This document shows positions 40,065 through 46,171 of a stretch of 46,171 nt of DNA, piece after piece. Under the pieces are notes generated by a model. The model did no database searches. It was not told the origin of the DNA and saw only the letters and a program-made list of their open reading frames with translations. The position numbers and the translations under genes were made by a program. Source of the DNA: Ignavibacteria bacterium (GTDB lineage Bacteria; Bacteroidota; Ignavibacteria; UBA10030; F1-140-MAGs086); NCBI GenBank assembly GCA_016873775.1, contig VGWC01000012.1:1-46171 (forward strand). The letters run 5' to 3'. The first letter of the stretch is position 1, and each line of letters begins with the position of its first letter.

Positions 40065-42911
40065 TTATTTTAGCGAATCGTTTTGATTGCCGGATGCGAT
40101 ACGCTTTTCGAGAGATTGGATTTGTGCATCTATTCCTTTGTCGTTTGGTCGTTTCGTTTTCAAATCGTTGAGTACGTTGAGCGCTTTTTTCCATTCGCTT
40201 TTTTCGATGTAAATATCGAGGAGAAATCTATAGGGACTGTAGTATCCGGTAAGTTCGCCTTCGTTGTTGTCAATCAAGCGAAGACATTCGGTCTCGAGCG
40301 CGTTGGCGTATTCTTCTGCGCGTTTTGCATTTCCTACGCGTTGGAAGAATAAACGCACGTCTCCCATAATTCGCCAATCCATCGGTATAACAGCGCGCGG
40401 TATGACTTTTTCCATTCGTTCCAATACTTCGTTTGCTTTTACGTTATCGTTTTTTGTTTGCGAATATTCGATGGCAAGCCGAAGAAATGCTGTGCGGTAA
40501 TTTTGTAACATTCTCCGCGCATTTTCGTCGAAGATAACTTTCGGATTATCTAAGTTTCTGAAAAGATATCCGAATTGTTGTGTCTTGGACATTGGGATAT
40601 CGTTCATAATTTGTTTTGATAAAATTTCCGTATCTATTCCTTCGTCTTCGTTGGGAATTTTCATTGGTTTCAATTCCCATCCTAACCCTTGATACCATAA
40701 ATAATTATCAAGTCCGATTTTGCTATCGGGAGAACAGGTAACGGCAAAATGAACAGGACGTTGCCAGTTGTTCGAGCGAATGATTTCGTAAATCATAATA
40801 TCTTGAATGCGAATGGCTTTTATTTCTCCCGCATCCATTGTTGGTTCCATCGTGAACGTCAATTTTCCTCTATTGATAAGGGCTAAATCTTCTGTACGTA
40901 ATTGAAATCCTTCGAGTTCTTGATATTTGTCGAACACCTGTTTTGTAATCGGAATACTCATTTCACGCGTTTCCCAACGAATCGGCTGAAGTTGCGTTAT
41001 TTCTTCGTCGGTGAAAGAAATCGGAACGGTTTGCGCGCCATGCGGAGTGTTATGTTTCAATTGTTTGATGTACCAATCGGTATTGACTAAACTGAGATTG
41101 ACGATACGCACATCTCTTCGCACGCCTTCGACATCCTGCAAATACCATAACGGAAATGTATCATTGTCACCGTTGGTGAAAAGGATTGCGTTTGGTTTGC
41201 ACGATTGCAACATATTGTACGAATGGTCCCACGCCACAAAATTTCCCGAACGATTATTTTGCTGGTAATTCATCCGCGCTAAATTGACAGGAACAGTAAC
41301 AAATCCTAAAACAATAGCGGCGATAGCGATTGATGGATTCAGCGATTCCCGTTTCAGCATAGTCGTTAGCGTATCAATAATTCCGACAAGAGCAACAGAA
41401 ATCCATAATGCAAACACCATAAATGCGCTGGTATAAAAATAATCACGTTCGCGCGGTTGCGGTTGTTGTTGGTTTTGATACAAAGCAAGAATAACACCTG
41501 TTATTAAAAACAGCGCAAATAACGTTGTTGCCATTTTCCACTCTTTTCGGAAATGAAAGTACATTCCGAACAAACCGAGAAAGATAGGAATGCCAAATGT
41601 CATATCCCATCGAATGCCGGAATCTTGAACATCATTCGCGCGCCCGATAAAATTCCATTGCAAATAACGATTATACATGTGGTCAATCTGATATCGCCAC
41701 ATAAAATCTCTATCCGATTCATAGTTTGTGTAAATTCCTTGATGCTGCGGTTCGGGACTCCAACGGCGAGGTGAAAGTTTCGGTTGGTCGCCGTATTGTT
41801 CGCGGCTGATATACCGAACAAGTCCAGAAAAATCGCTGGGGTCATTTTCATTCATCGGCATATTGGGAACATTAGCACGAATGATGACAAGTGAATACGT
41901 GGAATATCCAATAACGATGAGTAAGAAGGAAACGGAAGCAATATGGAGAATTTTATTTTTTGATTTCTGCGAAGAGAGAACGCCGAAAATCGCAAGAATG
42001 ATGAAGAGAAACGGAAGCGCTTTTCCAAATGCGCCAGCAGTATCGCCGCCCAACATTTTTGGAAATCCCTGAATGATAACTGAATAGACGACGATAAAAA
42101 TTCCAAGTGAAAAACCAAGCAAAAGGAGCAATTTCGTGTGCGTGATATGATAGGCAAGGAAAAACAACATCAACACCATAAGTGCAACCGAGAACCATCC
42201 TGCGGCTTCCGTTGCACCAAGGAAAATCATTACTCCTTGACTTGCGAGAGCAAAAAATCCGGCAATTTTTCCGACACGTTCATCATCTCCGGGAATGGTG
42301 GTTTTCCTAAAGAAGTATATAAAAATTACTCCAAATAACATCAGCAACGCGCCTAAATGAACGCCGATGGATAAACCGATAACATACGCGATGAGAAACA
42401 AATATTTTTCGTTGCGGGGCTCGTCTGCTCGTTCGTACCAACGCAGCATTAACCAGAAAACTACGGAAACAAATAACATTCCCGTTCCGTACACTTCCGC
42501 TTCTACGGCATTAAACCAGAATGAAAACGAAAACGCAAGCGCCAATGCCCCTATTGCGGAAGAAGAATATACCACAACTTTATCGAGCCACGTTTCCGGT
42601 TTTCCACGAAAGAACGAAATTATTTTTACTGCACAGAGATACGTAAGCATTACCGAAATCGCGCTCGCAAATGCAGAAACCGCGTGCATACGAACAGCAA
42701 GGTCTGCTGATGTTGGAATCATTGAAGCAATGCGTAATATAAGAAGAAACAACGGAGAGCCGGGAGGATGAGGAACTTGTAACAAATATCCTGCGGCGCA
42801 AAATTCTCCGACATCCCAAAACATAACGGTGGGAGAAAGCGTAATGGAATACATCGCTAAGGAAATGAGAAAAACGAAAAATGCGATACTACGATTGAGA
42901 TATTGATGCAC
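40065..42911 (-). CDS. DUF2723 membrane protein with C-terminal TPR region
   Basis: Large member (948 residues) of the same family as the protein at 1647-3539. The first luminal loop has TVMFWDVGEFCAAGYLLQVP (28-47), with Asp33 and Glu36, then HPPGSPLF (48-55). About a dozen hydrophobic segments reach to about residue 540. The soluble part that follows contains a conserved FTNGDNDTFPLWYLQDVEG segment. The last 170 residues form TPR-like helical repeats. The first family member ends in only one such repeat. It is probably co-transcribed with the GT4 gene. A putative glycosyl transfer role is from family knowledge, not shown here. Confidence 0.85.
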   Translation of the reverse strand: MHQYLNRSIAFFVFLISLAMYSITLSPTVMFWDVGEFCAAGYLLQVPHPPGSPLFLLILRIASMIPTSADLAVRMHAVSAFASAISVMLTYLCAVKIISFFRGKPETWLDKVVVYSSSAIGALALAFSFSFWFNAVEAEVYGTGMLFVSVVFWLMLRWYERADEPRNEKYLFLIAYVIGLSIGVHLGALLMLFGVIFIYFFRKTTIPGDDERVGKIAGFFALASQGVMIFLGATEAAGWFSVALMVLMLFFLAYHITHTKLLLLLGFSLGIFIVVYSVIIQGFPKMLGGDTAGAFGKALPFLFIILAIFGVLSSQKSKNKILHIASVSFLLIVIGYSTYSLVIIRANVPNMPMNENDPSDFSGLVRYISREQYGDQPKLSPRRWSPEPQHQGIYTNYESDRDFMWRYQIDHMYNRYLQWNFIGRANDVQDSGIRWDMTFGIPIFLGLFGMYFHFRKEWKMATTLFALFLITGVILALYQNQQQPQPRERDYFYTSAFMVFALWISVALVGIIDTLTTMLKRESLNPSIAIAAIVLGFVTVPVNLARMNYQQNNRSGNFVAWDHSYNMLQSCKPNAILFTNGDNDTFPLWYLQDVEGVRRDVRIVNLSLVNTDWYIKQLKHNTPHGAQTVPISFTDEEITQLQPIRWETREMSIPITKQVFDKYQELEGFQLRTEDLALINRGKLTFTMEPTMDAGEIKAIRIQDIMIYEIIRSNNWQRPVHFAVTCSPDSKIGLDNYLWYQGLGWELKPMKIPNEDEGIDTEILSKQIMNDIPMSKTQQFGYLFRNLDNPKVIFDENARRMLQNYRTAFLRLAIEYSQTKNDNVKANEVLERMEKVIPRAVIPMDWRIMGDVRLFFQRVGNAKRAEEYANALETECLRLIDNNEGELTGYYSPYRFLLDIYIEKSEWKKALNVLNDLKTKRPNDKGIDAQIQSLEKRIASGNQNDSLK

Positions 42912-42953
42912 GATAAACTTCTGATTGCTGATATAAAATTTTGAAAAAGTGCG

Positions 42954-42985
42954 TTAAATATAAAGAATGATAGGAGTTTCAGAAA
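42954..42985 (-). promoter_or_regulatory. Putative promoter of the DUF2723-GT4 operon
   Basis: On the minus strand TTTC (42982-42985), a 19-base spacer and TATATTTAA (42954-42962) precede ACGC, close to the window's other promoters apart from TTTC for TTTG. The predicted start near 42947 leaves about 36 bases before the ATG at 42911. Confidence 0.45.
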
Positions 42986-43063
42986 GGAATGAAAAAATAT
43001 TATTTTTTCATGCTATAACAACGTTTAGTTTAAAAAAATTTCAAGTTCTACAAGAATTTTCTC

Positions 43064-43095
43064 TTGTTCCTTCACATTCCTTTCTGTATTTTCAC
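43064..43095 (+). promoter_or_regulatory. Possible promoter of the MFS transporter gene
   Basis: TTG (43064-43066), 20 bases, then TATTTTCAC (43087-43095) resemble the tRNA-cluster promoter (TATATTCAC). The distance to the ATG at 43129 fits a short leader. The match is partial. Confidence 0.35.
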
Positions 43096-43128
43096 ATCGC
43101 TTTTTTTCAAAAAAATATATACAGCAAT

Positions 43129-44373
43129 ATGAACTTACAACAACTTCGCAACGGATTTCATTCAACGTTTTGGGTCGCCAACGGAATGGAACTTTTTGAA
43201 CGTCTTGCTTTTTACGGCTCGAAAGCTGTTCTAACCGTTTATCTTGCTAACAAAGTCGGCTTAGGTCCGCAAGTTGCCGCTTCACTTGCAGGAATTTTTT
43301 CCGGCGTGCTTTATTCGCTTCCTATTGTTGCAGGAACGTTTGTTGACCGCTATGGATTTCGCAAAAGTTTAATGGCATGTTTTGCAATATTTTGCGTCGG
43401 ATATTTTGCAATAGGGTTAGCAGGAATGGAATATGGGCAAAGTATTGTAAACGCGGTGGGAAAAACACCATACGTTATTTTCGTTTTACTGCTCACTGCG
43501 ATTGGCGGTTCGCTTATTAAACCGTGTATTGTCGGTACAGTTGCGAAAACTACAACGCCGGATTCCAAATCGCTCGGTTATTCGATTTATTATATGCTTG
43601 TGAACATTGGCGGCGCAATAGGACCAATTATTGCGCTTCAAGTGCGGGAAAGTTTAGGAATTGAATTTGTTCTTGTAATGTCGTCGTTCGTTTCTGCGCT
43701 TAATTTACTCGGCACGTATTTGTTTTTCAAAGAACCGCCAAAAGCAACTGATGAAAAACCGACAACATCTCTCGGAGAAGTTTTCAAAAATATGTTAATG
43801 GTTTTTACGAACGGAAAATTTATTTTGTTCCTCGTTATCTTTTCCGGTTTCTGGATAATGTTCTGGCAAATATTTTATTCCTTCCCGTTTTTTGTAACGG
43901 AAATTTTAAAGTTTCCGCAGTTTGAAATTCTCGAAACCGTTGATGCATGGACAATTATTTTGCTCAGCGTTCCGCTTACAGCATTTGCGAAACGACTTTC
44001 TCCGATTGTCGGAATGACGCTCGGTTTTGCAATTGCAAGTTTTTCGTGGCTGCTGCTTGCCTTTGCGCCCACTATTCCGTTTGCAATTGCTGCGATGGTT
44101 TTATTTGCAATCGGCGAAGCAACACAAGCGCCGCGCTTTTACGAATACGTTGCCGACCTCGCCCCGAAAGAACAAGTAGGAACGTATATGGGATTTGCAT
44201 TTCTTCCTGTTGCGATTGGTTCGTTTGTTGCGGGACCGCTTGCCGGTTGGCTTGTTGCAAATTACATTCAAGGTTCACACAACCCTGCAATGGCGTGGTA
44301 TATTTTATCGGGAATTGGTTTTGGCTCAACGGCATTGATGGTGTTGTATAATGCGATGGTTGCGAAAAAATAG
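43129..44373 (+). CDS. Major facilitator transporter, POT/PTR2-like
   Basis: Inner-membrane transporter of 414 residues with about twelve hydrophobic helices. The start FWVANGMELFERLAFYGSKA resembles the E-x-x-E-R-x-x-x-Y-G motif of proton-dependent oligopeptide transporters. Loop 2-3 is AGTFVDRYGFRKSLMA, the MFS signature. IGGSLIKPCIVGTVA in helix 4 also fits POT members. ATG 43129 is chosen; the frame is open 54 codons further upstream, but that sequence is not membrane-transporter-like and would overlap the promoter region. The substrate (peptide or other) cannot be told. The Cas12f gene begins 52 bases downstream on the same strand. Confidence 0.8.
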   Translation: MNLQQLRNGFHSTFWVANGMELFERLAFYGSKAVLTVYLANKVGLGPQVAASLAGIFSGVLYSLPIVAGTFVDRYGFRKSLMACFAIFCVGYFAIGLAGMEYGQSIVNAVGKTPYVIFVLLLTAIGGSLIKPCIVGTVAKTTTPDSKSLGYSIYYMLVNIGGAIGPIIALQVRESLGIEFVLVMSSFVSALNLLGTYLFFKEPPKATDEKPTTSLGEVFKNMLMVFTNGKFILFLVIFSGFWIMFWQIFYSFPFFVTEILKFPQFEILETVDAWTIILLSVPLTAFAKRLSPIVGMTLGFAIASFSWLLLAFAPTIPFAIAAMVLFAIGEATQAPRFYEYVADLAPKEQVGTYMGFAFLPVAIGSFVAGPLAGWLVANYIQGSHNPAMAWYILSGIGFGSTALMVLYNAMVAKK

Positions 44374-44425
44374 ATTTGGGATTTGCGATGCGAGATATGA
44401 GATTCGAGGAATGTAGTGAGGTGAT

Positions 44426-45844
44426 ATGGTAATTACTCGAAAAATAGAATTGTGGATTGCAGAAGAAGATAAAACCAAGAGAAATGAAACCTGGGATTTT
44501 CTTCGCATGCTTGATAAAGAAATCTTCCGTGCGGCAAACGTTGTTGTGAACAATCAATACTTCAATGATTTTTATGAAGAGCGAATAATCCAGCAAGATG
44601 AAAAAATCGGTGATGTAAGTAAAAAAATACGCTTGCTATATTCTAAACTTCGCAAAGCTAACGATGAAGAACAGCAATCTCTCCAAAACGAAATTGAGAT
44701 ATTGAAAGAACAAAAGAAAGAATCACAAACGCGTGTTCGTTCCGAGTTTTACAAAACAAGCAAACAAAACACAACATACCAGATTCTTACAAAACAATTT
44801 CCTGAAATTCCCTCTGATATTTTAACGTGTCTTAACAATCAAATTTATAGTGTCATTGGAAAAGAGAAGAAAGAAGTTTTGCAAGGGAAACGTTCTATTC
44901 GTTCGTACAGAAAAGGAATGCCGATTCCGTTTCGTTTTGCACAACATCCACGATTAGAATTTTTTGAAAACGAATATTACTTACGTTGGCTGAATAACAT
45001 TTCGTTCGTTCTTCGCTTTGGACGCGACAAAAGCAACAATAGAGCAATTCTCGAAAAAATTTTTTCCAAAGAATACAAACTGTGCGATTCTTCGATACAG
45101 ATTGACGACAGAAAAATTTTTTTGCTACTCGTTGTTGATATTCCGAAAAGCGAACACAACCTGAACAAAGAACTTTCCGTCGGCGTGGATTTAGGATTGA
45201 ACGTTCCTGCGTATTGCGCATTGTCCGAAGGATTTGCGCGGCTCGCCATTGGACACAAAGATGATTTTGTGCGTGTGCGGCAACAAATGCAACGACGAAG
45301 AAAAGCGTTACAAAAATCGCTCGTGCTTACTTCGGGAGGAAAAGGAAGAACAAGGAAGTTGAAAGCACTTGATGCTTTGGGAGAAAAAGAACGGCATTTT
45401 GTGCGAACGTATAATCACACCGTAGCAAAACGCATTGTCGAGTTTGCAGAAAAGTATAATGCCGGAGTAATTACAATGGAACTTCTCGAAGGATATGGCA
45501 AAGACGAAAACGGAAAATCGCGTAAAGGAGATTTTGTGTTGCGCAACTGGTCGTATTTTGAATTGCAAACATTACTCAAAGACAAAGCGGGAAGAAAAGG
45601 AATGGACGTTGTATTTATTGACCCGTACCATACAAGCCAAACGTGCGCTCTGTGCGGACATTACGAAATCGGACAACGCGAAACACAAGCAAATTTTATT
45701 TGTAAAAATCCCGTATGCAAAAACTTTGACGAAAAAGTAAACGCAGATTACAATGCTGCGCTGAACATAGCACGGAGCAAAAAATTTGTAGCAAAAAAAG
45801 AAGAATGTGAATATTTCAAACTTCATAAAGAAACTCGTTCTTGA
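44426..45844 (+). CDS. cas12f: Cas12f-type miniature CRISPR nuclease (type V-F)
   Basis: RNA-guided DNA nuclease of 472 residues, in the size range of Cas12f1 proteins (about 400-700). The RuvC triad is intact: Asp255 in VGVDLGLNVPAYCAL, Glu352 in VITMELLEGYG and Asp441 in NADYNAALNIAR. The target-nucleic-acid-binding zinc ribbon between RuvC II and III has Cys407/Cys410 and Cys426/Cys431. The N-terminal half (WED/REC-like) includes GKRSIRSYRKGMPIPF (154-169) and IFSKEYKLCDSSIQIDDRK (212-230), both with close counterparts at the same places in AsCas12f1. Residues 55-108 form a charged predicted coiled coil. GAGGTGAT precedes the ATG. A tracrRNA candidate and a CRISPR array follow on the same strand, which argues against a plain TnpB transposon protein. 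No adaptation genes are in view. Family assignment is by remembered sequence pattern. Confidence 0.85.
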   Translation: MVITRKIELWIAEEDKTKRNETWDFLRMLDKEIFRAANVVVNNQYFNDFYEERIIQQDEKIGDVSKKIRLLYSKLRKANDEEQQSLQNEIEILKEQKKESQTRVRSEFYKTSKQNTTYQILTKQFPEIPSDILTCLNNQIYSVIGKEKKEVLQGKRSIRSYRKGMPIPFRFAQHPRLEFFENEYYLRWLNNISFVLRFGRDKSNNRAILEKIFSKEYKLCDSSIQIDDRKIFLLLVVDIPKSEHNLNKELSVGVDLGLNVPAYCALSEGFARLAIGHKDDFVRVRQQMQRRRKALQKSLVLTSGGKGRTRKLKALDALGEKERHFVRTYNHTVAKRIVEFAEKYNAGVITMELLEGYGKDENGKSRKGDFVLRNWSYFELQTLLKDKAGRKGMDVVFIDPYHTSQTCALCGHYEIGQRETQANFICKNPVCKNFDEKVNADYNAALNIARSKKFVAKKEECEYFKLHKETRS

Positions 45845-45849
45845 TTTGC

Positions 45850-45858
45850 TATATTAAC
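45850..45858 (+). promoter_or_regulatory. Possible -10 box for the tracrRNA
   Basis: TATATTAAC followed by CGCGC starts 6 bases after the cas12f stop and resembles TATATTTAC-CCGC of the rpoD promoter. No TTTG lies at the proper distance upstream. It would start an RNA near 45865. Confidence 0.3.
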
Positions 45859-45884
45859 CGCGCAAAATTTTTTAAATAATAAAT

Positions 45885-46042
45885 TTTCTATCCTTAAAAA
45901 TCAGGATAGCGGCACGGGTGGTTTCAGATTGTCGCCGATATGACATTCACACAAGCGTTTGTAAACAGTTGTGTCATCCGAAGTGTGAGAGAAGAAATTC
46001 TACTCATCAATTCCAAACAAATAACATTTTGTGAGCATTTTT
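45885..46042 (+). ncRNA. Candidate tracrRNA of the Cas12f system (ends approximate)
   Basis: Noncoding stretch between cas12f and the array with four ordered elements. First, a hairpin CTATCCT (45888-45894)/AGGATAG (45903-45909). Second, a stem GCGGC (45909-45913)/GTCGC (45931-45935) whose loop holds GTTTCA (45921-45926), complementary to TGAAAC at the 3' end of the repeat. Third, a longer stem ATGACA (45940-45945)/TGTCAT (45972-45977). Fourth, the anti-repeat TTCC (46011-46014) plus CAAATAAC (46018-46025), complementary to repeat positions 25-28 and 14-21. TTTTT at 46038-46042 could end the RNA. This order (loop for a pseudoknot, stem, anti-repeat) is the one known for Cas12f1 tracrRNA. AACTTCC at 46061-46067 also matches the repeat's complement and is an alternative anti-repeat piece. 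Folding was done by eye. Confidence 0.7.
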
Positions 46043-46094
46043 CTTGATGAAAACGTGTGGAACTTCCAGACTGTATTGGATATAGAGAAAATAG

Positions 46095-46171
46095 GTTGTA
46101 AGCAACAGTTATTTGCTAGGAAGTTGAAACAGATTTCTAAACAATCTCCTTGAAGTATCGTTGTAAGCAAC
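46095..46171 (+). CRISPR. Start of a CRISPR array (repeat, spacer, partial repeat)
   Basis: The first repeat is 46095-46130, 36 bases, starting GTTGTAAGCAAC and ending AGGAAGTTGAAAC. A 29-base spacer follows (46131-46159). The sequence GTTGTAAGCAAC then returns exactly at 46160-46171, where the window ends. Repeat length, spacing of 65 bases and the GAAAC end fit a type V array, with crRNA read in the same direction as cas12f. Only one complete repeat is visible, so the repeat's 3' boundary rests on its typical ending and on the pairing with the tracrRNA candidate. Confidence 0.8.

Noticed and set aside
42967-43128. 54-codon N-terminal extension of the MFS protein
   Set aside because: It has no family similarity and overlaps the divergent promoter region; ATG 43129 begins the first conserved segment.
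44426-45844. Reading the nuclease as an ordinary IS200/IS605 TnpB
   Set aside because: A repeat-spacer-repeat follows, the noncoding stretch pairs with the repeat, there is no TnpA gene or transposon end in view, and N-terminal segments match Cas12f1 better than TnpB.
45888-45909. Terminator after cas12f
   Set aside because: The hairpin has no T run behind it and is better explained as the first stem of the tracrRNA candidate.

Overview
The window reads as a chromosomal piece of an AT-rich bacterium of the FCB group, most likely on the Bacteroidota/Chlorobiota/Ignavibacteriota side. The basis is the promoter type (TTTG, 18-19 bases, then TATATTTG or TATATTTAC), a short primary sigma factor without region 1.1, two DUF2723 membrane proteins, RpoB with Ala instead of Ser in the rifampicin segment, and frequent weak Shine-Dalgarno sites. 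The placement is inference; no 16S gene is present.

Layout. 1-1157: 3' part of a NhaD-type sodium/proton antiporter. 1200-1635: a gene graveyard with remains of an MntA/HepT nucleotidyltransferase-toxin pair joined to the tail of a SulP/STAS gene. 1647-3539 (minus): first DUF2723 protein. 3805-7005: rpoD-type sigma factor, NlpC/P60 lipoprotein, def and fmt. 7151-7855: tRNA-Thr, -Tyr, -Gly, -Thr, rpmG, tRNA-Trp, leading directly into secE-nusG-rplKAJL-rpoBC. 19210-38432: the str, S10, spc and alpha clusters as one unbroken co-directional block (rpsL to rplQ), with a tRNA-Gln gene placed between rplR and rpsE. Transcription signals visible here are promoters before the tRNA run and before rpsL, an attenuator-like hairpin between rplL and rpoB, a structured L10 leader and a strong terminator after rplQ.

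38433-38936 is an intergenic stretch with hairpins and one doubtful small ORF. 38937-42911 (minus) holds a GT4 glycosyltransferase and a second, TPR-tailed DUF2723 protein, probably an envelope glycosylation pair. 43129-44373 is an MFS/POT-like transporter.

The most interesting part is the last 1.75 kb. A 472-residue Cas12f-type (miniature type V-F) nuclease with intact RuvC residues (44426-45844) is followed by about 250 noncoding bases that carry a plausible tracrRNA, then by the first repeat, first spacer and start of the second repeat of a CRISPR array cut by the window edge. The noncoding stretch contains an anti-repeat and, upstream of it, a hairpin whose loop can pair with the 3' end of the repeat. 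This is the same order of elements as in characterised Cas12f1 guide RNAs. No adaptation genes (cas1, cas2, cas4) are visible in the window.
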